Shown in pieces: positions 20,657-29,610 of a stretch of DNA of 64,000 nucleotides (within the stretch, counting starts at the first letter, position 1; each line of letters starts with the position of its first letter). Both the position numbers and the translations under genes were made by a program. The stretch is taken from NCBI RefSeq assembly GCF_028401385.1, contig NZ_JAQOMR010000001.1, forward strand, positions 2,854,501-2,918,500, written 5' to 3'. The notes under the pieces were generated by a model. The model worked only from the letters and a program-made list of their open reading frames with translations. It made no database searches and was not told the origin of the DNA. This stretch comes from Marinicella algicola (lineage in GTDB: Bacteria > Pseudomonadota > Gammaproteobacteria > Xanthomonadales > Marinicellaceae).

Positions 20657-21595
20657 TCATTTGGCATTCTCAACCTCCTTCCAGGGGATCGGTCCGCCGA
20701 ATATGTCTTGCGTGTTCTGATCCGGAGGATAGTTGGGAAACCTCTTTAGTGCGCGCAGCGCGATATTGCGATACTCCCTGCTAACCTTGTCTTTTCTTTG
20801 AGTATATCCTGCGATGGCATTCATGAAGTTCTGCAACTTCAGCATTGAAACATTGCTGAAATAACCTTGATCGAGTAGCCAATTCATAAGTTTGAATGAC
20901 TCGTCTGTGCCCGACATATCCCCGATGGTACTTATAGCCGTTTCACCTGATTTGTCTTCAGCCCAAGGATCCGCCCCAGCCTTCAGCAGGATTTTGACGC
21001 CGTCATAATTGCCGATCAGCCCGACTTGCTCGACAAACCAGTTCCCTTGATCACCAGGTAGCTGAACATTCGCCTTGCCGCCGTGCTTGAGATAGCTCTC
21101 GATCATGCGGTTTTCGAAATCGAAGCCCTGCACGGGCCCGGAACTCGGGCCGGGCATTGTCAGATAGTAAACAAAATTTCTGGCGGAGCCTGTCGACGGC
21201 CGGTCGATCATGTAGGGATCGGCCCCCGCGGCCAGCAGCGTATCGATCGCCTGAAGATTATGGGCGCCAAGCGCCAGAAACAGCATGGTGATCTCGTCGC
21301 CGTAGCGTTGATCGACACCCTCTGGCAAAGCCTTCACCTCGGCCTCGGAAATCGCATCGCCGCGCTCGATCTGCTGCGCCAGGCGATACGGCTGTTCGCC
21401 ATAGGGAAGGATCAATCTGTTGGAAAGCGGCGTATCCGGAGAACTCTCGATCATGTCCTGCTCCGTTCGATAGGTTTCGTATTTGCCATAGCCCCACCAG
21501 ACGAGAGGCGTGACGATAACGGCAAAGGCCGCGAACACGACCGCATAAAATCGCCTGATCGAAGCTTGTTTCTTCTCGGTCGACGGCGTGGTCAT
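20657..21595 (-). CDS. Membrane-anchored ankyrin-type protein, probable lipase immunity protein (imm1)
   Basis: 312 residues, intact. A short positively charged N-terminus and one membrane segment ([20 protein letters not shown]) predict a periplasmic body. Ankyrin-like units follow: [25 protein letters not shown], and [21 protein letters not shown]. It lies between effector 2 (overlap ATGA at 21592-21595) and effector 1 (overlap at 20657-20667). The immunity role is inferred from pairing with periplasm-acting lipases. It is the most divergent of the four copies, with a longer N-terminal region. Confidence 0.7.
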   Translation of the reverse strand: MTTPSTEKKQASIRRFYAVVFAAFAVIVTPLVWWGYGKYETYRTEQDMIESSPDTPLSNRLILPYGEQPYRLAQQIERGDAISEAEVKALPEGVDQRYGDEITMLFLALGAHNLQAIDTLLAAGADPYMIDRPSTGSARNFVYYLTMPGPSSGPVQGFDFENRMIESYLKHGGKANVQLPGDQGNWFVEQVGLIGNYDGVKILLKAGADPWAEDKSGETAISTIGDMSGTDESFKLMNWLLDQGYFSNVSMLKLQNFMNAIAGYTQRKDKVSREYRNIALRALKRFPNYPPDQNTQDIFGGPIPWKEVENAK

Positions 21596-23064
21596 GGCGT
21601 CTTGCCCTTTTCGAGAAGACGATGCTCATAGGCCGCGATCACATAATCCATGCCGTGATAGGCGACGGACTGGCCGGTGATTTGCTGAAGGGCTGCGAGT
21701 TCCGGGCCGGCGTCCTTCAGGAAGAGCCGGGCGGCCTCTTCATACATCCGCCAGACGAACGCAGTCTTATCCTGCTCGACAAGCTCTTCGACCGCCTTGT
21801 CGCGGTATGTCCTGTCCATGTATTGCAGCAGATTGTTGATCGCCTGACCTGGCGAGGCCGAGGACATCAGAAGATCGTTGAGTTTGGTAATGGTGGCGAA
21901 ATCATTCGGGCGCGGCAGAACCAGCGTTTCCTGCGGCAGCGGCCAGAGCACGGGAAGCGGTTTGGCATTGGCGATGTCTTCGGTCAGTTCGTAAGGGGCA
22001 TGCCAATGAGATTGCCAAGCGCGGGCGGCAGGCCGGTCTCGTTTATTTCCGCCCGTGCCCAGTTGAACACCGCACCGATGACCGGAACCGTATTGGCCTT
22101 GCTCTGCAGGGTCGTCAGGATTTCGTTGTTGACGTAAAGGCATTGACGCTGGCGCTGGTTGCCGGTGCTATCGTGTTTGGGTGTACGCCCGCCGCGTTGA
22201 AGGTCGTGCCGTGAATGTCGATTTCTGGAACTTTTTGTTCCAGTACGGCACAAGTGGCGGCAGCCAAGCCACCGCCAAGTGAATGTCCGGCGACTTCTAA
22301 TCTCCGATCCTGTCCCGGCTTTATTTTATCTTGTGCCAACTGCAAACCGTACTCTATCGCCCGCTTATACTGTCGACTTCCATGACCCAACCCCTGCTGA
22401 ATATTGTTATTCCAGTCGCCATCGGGCTTGCCGAAATATTCCAGCTTGTACCCAACAGAAACCGGCAGGGAAACCCCTTGGTCGCACCGGGAAGGCGCAG
22501 CCATTCGCTGTTGTCGATGATGGTGGTCGGAACATAGCCATCGGCGAGCGTCTGTTTGCGCGTGGCGTCGCCAAAGGAGATTTGATAGTAAGGCGGCGTC
22601 GGCTGCACCAGGATGAAGATCGGGCCGATATCGTAGACCTCAAGCGTCACCCCGACCTTGAGGCCGCGAAAATCGTCGAAATCCGTACCGCGAAACACCA
22701 GCGTCGGCGGGCAGACATCGGTTTTCTTGTCCGGATCGTAGCCCTTGACCTTGAAAAGGCGTGCGACAAGGCCGCTGTCTGTCTGAAGGTTCAGGCTGTC
22801 CCAGGTTTCCCAGCGCTTGTCGACTTCGGCCATTTCCTTTTCGAAGACGGTATGGAAACCACCAGACGGTGGCGGGTCCTTGTAGACATATTTCGACAGA
22901 TAGCAGGCCTGCCGCCAACACGGCCTCCAGTGCGCCCGGCCATGGATCACCGTGGTATTGGGCGTGTCCGGCGGCATGGGCGGAATATCGATCTTCGGCG
23001 GCGTGATGTTATCTGTATCCCGCATCGGCGGGATCCTAACCACGAAATCCTTGTCAGTCGGCAT
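21592..23064 (-). CDS. T6SS class 3 lipase effector 2, three frameshifts
   Basis: About 490 residues when bridged. The N-terminal module ([55 protein letters not shown]) ends at [12 protein letters not shown]. The variable body carries KPGQDRRLEVAGHSLGGGLAAA with the nucleophilic Ser, a TTFNAAGVHPN segment, and a C-terminal AYHGMDYVIAAYEHRL shared with effector 1. Breaks lie near 22490, 22140 and 22000, where one base each restores the frame. No signal peptide, as expected for T6SS cargo. Overlaps imm2 (upstream) and imm1 (downstream). Probable phospholipase; the substrate is unknown. Confidence 0.75.
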
Positions 23065-23929
23065 CTTGCACCTCCTGCCATGGAATCGGGCCACCGAAGA
23101 GGTCTCGGGTGTTCTGATCGGCAACATATTCAGGATTGCGCTTCAACACTCGGAGGCCGATCTTTCGATAGGCTAGACTGGTTTTGTCTCCGCGTTGTGT
23201 ATAGAGCGCTACTGCTCCTATAAAATGTTGTAAATCAGGTTGCTGAACGTGGTCAAAATACCCTCTGTCAATCAGATAATTCAGCAATTCAAACGAGTCG
23301 GGCTTTCCTTCGTGAGCAATAGTATCCATAGCTGTGCTATTTCTATTGTCCGCCGCCCAGGGATCAGCCCCGGCTTTGAGCAATATTTTCACACCTTCGT
23401 AATTCTCGATCAGCGCCACATCCTCTATGAGCCAGGCACCCTCGCTGCCAAGCATCTGGATATTGGCCTTGCCGCCATGTTTGAGATAGCTCTCGATCAG
23501 CCTGTTCATGAAATCGAAGCCCTGAACCGGCCCTGCACTCGGACCTGGCTCCCCAAGATACCAGACGAAATTGCGTGTCGACCCCTGCGAGGGTCGATCG
23601 ACAATATAAGGATCGGCGCCGGCCGCCAGCAGCGTGTCGATAGCCTGCAGATTGTGCGCCTGAAGCGCCAGAAACAGGAAGGTGATCTCCTCGCCATAGC
23701 GCTTGTTGACGCCGCCCGGTAGCGCCTCGACGTCGCGCGCGCTGATATGTTCGCCGCGCTCGATCCTCTGCGCCAGATGGTAGACATCCTCGCCATACGG
23801 CTTGAACAGCCGGTCGGCGGTATAGGTCGGTTCCGCATTCATATCCAAGATCCTTCCATAGCCATACAGACCCGCGACAACGAGGCAGACGAGAACAACA
23901 GTCTTGATGAGAAACCGGCGGCGGGTCAT
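23054..23929 (-). CDS. Membrane-anchored ankyrin-type protein, probable lipase immunity protein (imm2)
   Basis: About 291 residues, intact. N-terminus MTRRRFLIKTVVLVCLVVAG is a positive patch plus membrane anchor, putting the body in the periplasm. Ankyrin-like units: [24 protein letters not shown] and [24 protein letters not shown] 23929 is preferred to the TTG two codons earlier because the AGGAGG site sits six bases upstream of it. Directly precedes and overlaps complete effector 2 (GATGCCGACTGA), so it is the most likely cognate immunity gene. The N-terminal half is nearly identical to imm3 and imm4; the C-terminal third differs. Confidence 0.75.
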   Translation of the reverse strand: MTRRRFLIKTVVLVCLVVAGLYGYGRILDMNAEPTYTADRLFKPYGEDVYHLAQRIERGEHISARDVEALPGGVNKRYGEEITFLFLALQAHNLQAIDTLLAAGADPYIVDRPSQGSTRNFVWYLGEPGPSAGPVQGFDFMNRLIESYLKHGGKANIQMLGSEGAWLIEDVALIENYEGVKILLKAGADPWAADNRNSTAMDTIAHEGKPDSFELLNYLIDRGYFDHVQQPDLQHFIGAVALYTQRGDKTSLAYRKIGLRVLKRNPEYVADQNTRDLFGGPIPWQEVQDAD

Positions 23930-24326
23930 GGACAACCTCCTGCCAAGCCGCGAAACACCAGCGTTGGCGGGCAGATATCAGTCTTCTTGTCCGGATCATA
24001 GCCCTTGACCTTGTAGAGCCGCGCAACAAGGCCGCTCTTTTGCTGGTTGTTCAGGCCGTCACTCCAAGGTTCCCAGTGCTTATCGACCTTTGCCATCTCC
24101 TTCCCGAATACTGTATGGAAACCGCCGGAAGGTGGCGGGTCCTTGTAGATGAATTTGGACAGATAACAGGCCTGCCGCCAGCACGGCTTCCAGGACGCGC
24201 GACCATGAACAGCGGTCGTGTTGGGCGTGTCCGGGGGATGGGCGGAATGTCGATCTTCGGCGGCGTGATGTTGTCGGTATCCCGCATCGGCGGGATCTTC
24301 ACCACAAAGTCCTTGTCAGTCGGCAT
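23926..24326 (-). pseudogene. Truncated effector N-terminal module (copy 3)
   Basis: About 133 codons: [16 protein letters not shown], proline-rich stretch, WKPCWRQACYLSKFIYKDPP, then CPPTLVFRG followed by six unrelated residues (LAGGCP) and a TGA that overlaps the imm2 start. A C5 run near 24230 breaks the frame; one extra C restores PPIPPDTPNTT. No lipase body or GHSLGGG is present. The end point is the same Phe-Arg-Gly where complete effectors diverge. It may be a relic or a short functional peptide; nothing tests this here. Confidence 0.75.
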
Positions 24327-25188
24327 TCTCGACCTCCTGCCACGGGATAGCCCCTGAAACAAGCGTTCTGTCGAAGCGTCTGGAGAATAACTGGGGTTTC
24401 GTTTGAGAACACGTAATCCCACTTGCTGATTTCGAAGACTGGTCGCATCACCGCGCGGCAAATATGCAGATAAGTAAGCCATGAAATTTCGAAGCTTGCT
24501 AAGATCAACGTCATCGAAATAACCCTGATCTATTAGGAAATTCAGCATTTCGAATGATTTTTTTCGCCTCACTCGCAACGATGCTCATTGCTGTATCGCC
24601 GCCGCCATCCTCTGCCCACGGATCGGCCCCGGCCCTAAGCAGGATTTTTACTCCTTCGTAGTTTTCTGACAACGCAACCTGCTCGATCAGCCATTCTCCT
24701 CCATTCCCAAGAAGCTGAACATTGGCCTTGCCACCATGTTTGAGATAGCTCTGGATCATCCGATTTTCGAAGTCGTAACCATGAACCGGCCCAGTGATTG
24801 GTCCCCGCATGGTCAGGTAGTACACGAAATTCCGCTCTGATCCCTGCGACGGACGGTCGACCATATAGGGGTCGGCGCCTGCCGCCAGCAGCGTGTCGAT
24901 GGCCTGTAGATTGTGCGCCTGAAGCGCCAGAAACAGGAAGGTGATCTCCTCGCCATAGCGCTTGTTGACGCCGCCCGGTAACGCCTCGACGTCGCGCGTG
25001 CTGATATGCCCGCCGCGCTCGATCCTCTGCGCCAGATGGTAGACATCCTCACCGTACGGCTTGAACAGCCGGTCGGCGGTATAGGTCGGTTCCGCATTCA
25101 TATCCAAAATCCTTCCATAGCCCCAAAGCCCCGCGAAGATGACGCAGGCGAGAACGACAAACTTGATGAGAAACCGGCGGCGGGTCAT
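24316..25188 (-). CDS. Membrane-anchored ankyrin-type protein, probable orphan immunity protein (imm3), two frameshifts
   Basis: About 290 residues when bridged. Membrane anchor MTRRRFLIKFVVLACVIFAG, then the conserved N-terminal half ([40 protein letters not shown]) and an ankyrin-like [21 protein letters not shown]. One shift lies at a T7 run (24558-24564), here one base too many, before SFEMLNFLIDQGYFDD. The other is at a G run near 24350, before IPWQEVENAD. Its overlapping downstream partner is only a truncated effector, so its toxin is missing locally. Confidence 0.7.
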
Positions 25189-25585
25189 GGCTGTCTCCCA
25201 GCCGTGCCGCGAAACACCAGCGTCGGCGGGCAGACATCAGTCTTCTTGTGCGGATCATAGCCCTTGACCTTGTAAAGACGCGCGACGAGACCACTCTTTT
25301 GCTGGTTGTTCAGACTGTCACCCCAAGGTTCCCAGTGCTTGTCGACTTTCGCCATTTCCCTTTCGAAAACGGTGCTGAACCCACCCGCTGGCGGCGGGTC
25401 CTTGTAGATGAATTTCGACAGATAACAGGCCTGCCGCCAGCATGGCTTCCAGGTCGCGCGACCATGAACAGCGGTCGTGTTGGGCGTGTCCGGGGGATGG
25501 GCGGAATATCAATCTTCGGCGGGGTGATGTTGTCGGTATCCCGCATCGGCGGAATCTTGACCACATGTTCCTGATTATTTGGCAT
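25185..25585 (-). pseudogene. Truncated effector N-terminal module (copy 4)
   Basis: About 133 codons: [79 protein letters not shown], then TAGRQP and a TGA overlapping the imm3 ATG. A C5 run near 25493 is one base short. The structure matches copy 3, with the same truncation point and a different six-residue tail taken from the region just ahead of the next imm start. Confidence 0.75.
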
Positions 25586-26449
25586 TCTCCACCTCCTGCC
25601 AAGGGATGGGGCCACCGAAGAGCTCCTGCGTATTCTGGTCGGGTGGGTAGTCGGGATTGCGCTTCAGAACACGGAGAGCGATTTGTTGATTTGATAGGCT
25701 TCGGCTGTCTCCCTCTGAGAATAAAGAGCTAGCGAGCTGAAAAAGCTTTTCAATTGAGCAGTTTTTATGTCCTGGAAGGATCCACTATCGACAAGTTCAT
25801 TCAACAAGCTTATCGACTGTATGGTTCCCTCGTAAGCAATTTTATCCATTGCAGATTCGCCAGCATTGTCATCTGCCCAAGGGTTTGCTCTCGCCTTCAG
25901 CAATAACTTTACACCTTCATAGTTTTTAATCAGCGCAACCTGCTCGATCAGCCATTCGCCCCCATTGCCAAGAAGCTGCACATTGGCCTTGCCGCCATGT
26001 TTGAGGTAACTCTCGATCATTCGGTTTTCGAAATCGAAGCCTTGAACAGGACCGGAACTTGGTCCCGGCATGGTCAGGTAATAGACGAAATTTCGTTCCG
26101 ATCCCTGCGATGGCCGGTCGACCATATAGGGGTCCGCGCCGGCTGCCAGAAGCGCGTCGATGGCCTGTAGATTGTGCGCCTGAAGCGCCAGAAACAGCAT
26201 GGTGATTTCGTCGCCATAGCGCTCGTTGACGCCATCGGGGAGCGCCTCAATCTCACGCGCGCTGATATGTCCGCCGCGCTCGATCCTCTGCGCCAGATGG
26301 TAAACATCCTCGCCATAGGGCTTGAACAGCCGGTCGGCGGTATAGGTCGGTTCCGCATTCATATCCAAAATCCTTCCATAGCCCCACAGGCCCGCAAGGA
26401 TGACGCAGGCGAGAACAACAAACTTGATGATAAACCGGCGACGGATCAT
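25575..26449 (-). CDS. Membrane-anchored ankyrin-type protein, probable orphan immunity protein (imm4), one frameshift
   Basis: About 291 residues when bridged. Anchor MIRRRFIIKFVVLACVILAG, conserved N-terminal half, [20 protein letters not shown], and an ankyrin-like YEGVKLLLKARANPWADDNAG in which the usual AGADP is altered. The frame breaks near 25690-25710; the other frame gives [23 protein letters not shown], common to the family. First gene after vgrG, with 8 bp between the vgrG stop and its start. The C-terminal part is visibly AT-richer than the N-terminal part. Confidence 0.7.
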
Positions 26450-26457
26450 GGCTGCAC

Positions 26458-28524
26458 CTAGTTGACCTTCACGATGTCGGACAAAAGCTTGATCATCTGA
26501 TCGAGGTTGTGACTGAGCTGCTTGCCATTAATGTGAATCGAGCCGTCGGAGTTGAGCACGATCACACTGTCGCCGCTCTTGAGGAGAATCCGCTTGCCGG
26601 CGGTGATCACCAGTTCCTCGCCGACATCGAGATAATAGCTCTTGAGGACGTTGACGGTCTTGGTGTTCTGGACCAGTTGAGAGTCATTATTGCCGATGCT
26701 CTCGTTCCGGTTCTTCTCGATGCTGACCTGCATCGACCCTTCGCCGGCCCCGGCTCCCTTGTCGCCAAGGCCGTAGGGGACGCCCGGAAGGCCGTCGATC
26801 ATCCTGTCAGCGCCGGTGGGCGTGAACATGCCCTTCTGCGCCGGGCCGACATAAAGCGCCATATCGCCGCCGATCACCTCGGTATGATTGTTCTCGACCT
26901 CGATGCCCTTGTTGTGGCCGACGGACTGGACCCAGTTGTTGTTGATGCGTTCGGAGTGGTTGTTGTTGGTCTTTTCGTTGCGGTCTTTCTGGGCGTGGAC
27001 ATAGACTTCCTGCCGGTCGTTCTCGTCCTCAAATCTGAGTTCGTTATAGCCATTGCCCTTGTGGGTCTGGGATCGCCAGACGGTTCTGGTCTTGTTGTCG
27101 GGAAGCTTGTAGGGCGGCAGGTTGAGGGCGTTGTAGGAGCGTCCGGTGATGATCGGCTGGTCGGGGTCGCCGCCCATGTAACTGACGAGCACTTCCTGTT
27201 TGACCCGTGGCAGGATCACCTCGCCGAAAGTGCCGCCCGCCGAACTCGACGTCACCCGCGTCCAGACCGAGGAGTGCTCATTGTCTTTCGAGCGTCTGTC
27301 CCACGGATAGGAAAGTTTCACGCGGCCCCAGTCATCGCAGTAGATTTCCTCACCCTCCGGGCCGCTGACGGTTGCGATCTCCGGACCGTCGGCTTTCGGC
27401 TTCGGCTGTTTCGGCGGGGCGTAATTGAGGTCCGCCGGCATCGCCAGGAAGCGATTGGCATAGGTGGTGGCGCCCGCTCCGGCTTCTTCCTTCAGCGCCT
27501 GCGGCTGTTCGCCCACATGGGTGACGGTGAGAAGATGCCAGAAGACGTTGCAGTCCTCATTCGGATGCTCGGTGAGCCGGACCTTGCGGCCCGGCGTCAG
27601 CGCCGGCGCATTGGTGCGGCCTTCGCCGGTGGTGGCCTCGACGCGCACCGCCTCGATCTGTGTTTTGGTAAACGGCTTGCCGGCATTGTCGTATTTGTAG
27701 CCGCCCGGATAGTTGTAGAGATCGTAATCGCCTTTGGTGCCGTTATCGGCCTGGCGGTCGGCGCGATGCTCTTGGCTGTACCCCGGATTCGTGAAGAGAC
27801 GCTCGCGCTGGGTGAAGCTCGTCGCCCGCAGGCGCTCGCGGAAGGTGAAGCTGCGGCAGAAGACGCCCTTCGCCACGCCGCCGGGATTGGCATTGTATTC
27901 GAGTTCCGGCATCTCCTTCAGCTTCGGCACGATCATCGGTGTATCGATGAAAGTCACCTGGTTCTGGCCGTTCTCGCCGGATGTGAAGAAGAACCAGATG
28001 CCTTCCTCGGCGGCGATGCGCCGGACGAAATCGAGATGGGTCTCGTTGTACTGGACGCAATATTCCCGCGCCACATGGGTGCCTTCGAGCACGAAGCGCA
28101 TATCCTCGACGCGGCTTTCCTTCAGCACCTCGGCGATGATCTCGGGCACGCTCTTCTGCTGGAAGATGCGGCTGTCGGAGCCATGGGCGAGCCGGCCGAG
28201 CGCAGGCATGAGGACGACCGTGTAGAAGGTGCGGTGAAGCCCCTCGTCGCGGCGGGCCATGTCGGCGATGATGCCGGAGAAATGCCGGATGCCGGCATAT
28301 TTGTGATGGATGGTCAGCGTCGCCGGTGTGTCGAGCAGGGCGTTGATATCGATTTTGGGATCGTCGGAAACGAGTTCGATCACCACCTCGGAAAGTTCGA
28401 ACAGCTTTTCTTGCGCCGTAAACCCGTGAACAAGAAGTCCGGCATCCTTCAACGCCGGGGCCTCGAAGGTGAAGGCGATGTCCTGATCCTGAAAGAGGAC
28501 CGGCATGTCGATGATCGCGTTCAT
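26458..28524 (-). CDS. vgrG: Type VI secretion spike protein VgrG (TssI)
   Basis: 688 residues, intact. N-terminal gp27-like barrel domain (FTFEAPALKDAGLLVHGFTA), THLDFVRRIAAEEGIWFFF, EYNANPGG, then the gp5 OB-fold (IYCDDWGRVKLSYPWDRR), VLPRVKQEVLVSYMGGDPDQPIITGR, and a beta-helix with NNNHSERINNNWVQSVGHNKG-type repeats, closing with a VLNSDGSIHINGK strand. Standard VgrG without a C-terminal toxin extension, so it should carry cargo by adaptor. It is the first clear gene of the T6SS string. No tss structural genes are in the window, so this is an orphan vgrG cargo cluster. Confidence 0.95.
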   Translation of the reverse strand: MNAIIDMPVLFQDQDIAFTFEAPALKDAGLLVHGFTAQEKLFELSEVVIELVSDDPKIDINALLDTPATLTIHHKYAGIRHFSGIIADMARRDEGLHRTFYTVVLMPALGRLAHGSDSRIFQQKSVPEIIAEVLKESRVEDMRFVLEGTHVAREYCVQYNETHLDFVRRIAAEEGIWFFFTSGENGQNQVTFIDTPMIVPKLKEMPELEYNANPGGVAKGVFCRSFTFRERLRATSFTQRERLFTNPGYSQEHRADRQADNGTKGDYDLYNYPGGYKYDNAGKPFTKTQIEAVRVEATTGEGRTNAPALTPGRKVRLTEHPNEDCNVFWHLLTVTHVGEQPQALKEEAGAGATTYANRFLAMPADLNYAPPKQPKPKADGPEIATVSGPEGEEIYCDDWGRVKLSYPWDRRSKDNEHSSVWTRVTSSSAGGTFGEVILPRVKQEVLVSYMGGDPDQPIITGRSYNALNLPPYKLPDNKTRTVWRSQTHKGNGYNELRFEDENDRQEVYVHAQKDRNEKTNNNHSERINNNWVQSVGHNKGIEVENNHTEVIGGDMALYVGPAQKGMFTPTGADRMIDGLPGVPYGLGDKGAGAGEGSMQVSIEKNRNESIGNNDSQLVQNTKTVNVLKSYYLDVGEELVITAGKRILLKSGDSVIVLNSDGSIHINGKQLSHNLDQMIKLLSDIVKVN

Positions 28525-28557
28525 GGTGATGTCCTTCCTGACGCGGGAGAGTTTGGC

Positions 28558-29501
28558 TCAAGACCGTGGGGATGGGGAAATGACGGGAAGGCCATTGGCG
28601 CCGATCCGGCCTGCCGCCTTCAGCACCTTGTAGGCGCGGCGGTAGCGGCGCGCCGATGTGTAGCTGAGCCCGATTCTGGCGCGCAGCGCCTCGCCCTTGG
28701 CCGCGCCGTTGTCCTTGCGCTTGCCCGACCAGTCATCGATCATCAGATCGAGAAAATCCCTGTCTGCCGGCGTCTGCGACAGGCGTTTTCGACATAGAGC
28801 ACCGCCCGCCGCTCGTCGGCCGCGACATTGGGCCTGCGACCGTGACGGGCGGAAAAATCCTCCGGCGTGAGCGTCAGCAGGTCGCCGAACCGCTCCGCCC
28901 ACCATGCCGCACGGTCGTCATGCCAGGACAGGCCGAGCCGGTTACGCAGGTTCATCAGGATCTTGGTGTCGAAGGGCAGGAACGCATCGAGCTTCATGGG
29001 AAAATCGGCCCATTCGCGGATGAGCGCGGCAAGCGCCGGCGTCAGGACAACCTGCGGGCTGGTCTTGGGCCTGCCGATCTCGACGCCGCGCAGGATGGTG
29101 ACGCCGAGATCCGTCTTCTGTTCGCGCCGGACCCTGAAGCGGGCTCCGTCGATATCGTCAACGATGCGCACCGGCTTTGCGAGCGCCGCGCGCCGCGCCC
29201 GCTCTTGACGGTCGCGGCCATCGACGATGCCGAGCCGCTTGCGAAATTTCTTCAACCGCACCAATCCGAGCGGCAGGCCGGAACGCTTCTTCGAGAAGCC
29301 ATGGGCAAGCAGATGGTCGGCGAGTTCGCGCGTCAACACCGCTTCCGGCGTGCCTTGCGACCGATCTTCGGGATAACCGAGAAAGGTGAGAAAGCCGTGT
29401 CCGCTGTCAATCGCCTGCCGGCAGGCAAACACCCGTCCATCGATATCCGTGATCGGCGTAACTGTTTCCAGCATCGTCAAAGAGGACACACTAATATCCA
29501 C
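28558..29501 (-). CDS. Protein of unknown function upstream of vgrG, one frameshift
   Basis: About 315 residues when bridged. I do not recognise the family. Visible features: very Arg/Lys-rich middle (KKFRKRLGIVDGRDRQERARR), a segment ILMNLRNRLGLSWHDDRAAWW, and a C-terminal basic, possibly helix-turn-helix part (LSYTSARRYRRAYKVLKAAG) after DRDFLDLMIDDWSGKRKDNG. The break lies in an A4 run near 28790 (one more A gives VEKRLSQTPAD). No membrane segment or signal. It ends 33 bp before vgrG on the same strand, so it may be co-transcribed; a DNA-binding or regulatory role is only a guess. Confidence 0.6.
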
Positions 29502-29610
29502 TATCGCTAATATGACAGCAGAAATTTTACAACTTTAAGGGATGATGTCAATCATAGTCCGGCAAAATGCAACCAGAGTATGGTACGCGACCCTTCAGGA
29601 GGCGCAAAAG

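Larger units (their letters stand above)
17786..20667 (-). pseudogene. T6SS class 3 lipase effector 1, split by an IS3-family element
   Basis: Without the IS the product would be about 580 residues. The N-terminal part (20667 down to 20068) carries the module shared by all effector copies: [16 protein letters not shown], a proline-rich stretch, [17 protein letters not shown]. The C-terminal part (18926 down to 17786) holds the lipase nucleophile elbow GHSLGGGLASAAA, followed by the family-like FNAAG, and ends with YHGMDYVIATFEQYL. The IS lies between module and elbow, so no full lipase can be made from this copy. Extra frame breaks occur at a C5 run near 20575-20580, near 20420, and beside the IS junction. 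It overlaps imm1 upstream and DUF2169 downstream. Confidence 0.8.
20657..26449 (-). repeat. Tandem immunity/effector units (four imm, one full effector, two effector stubs)
   Basis: Units of about 1.2-2.4 kb repeat in the same orientation: imm4 + stub, imm3 + stub, imm2 + effector 2, imm1 (+ effector 1 further left). DNA identity is obvious across the N-terminal halves of imm2, imm3 and imm4 and across the effector module, for example around 23740-23850, 25000-25110 and 26265-26370. Homology drops in the imm C-terminal parts and in the lipase bodies. Confidence 0.85.

Noticed and set aside
20657..26449. CRISPR-like or simple tandem repeat interpretation of the repeated DNA
   Set aside because: The repeats are whole coding units of more than 1 kb with divergent parts, not short spaced repeats.
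26509..28797. A 762-codon open frame on the plus strand opposite vgrG
   Set aside because: Shadow of the GC-rich vgrG coding frame; no motif, and vgrG on the other strand is complete and certain.
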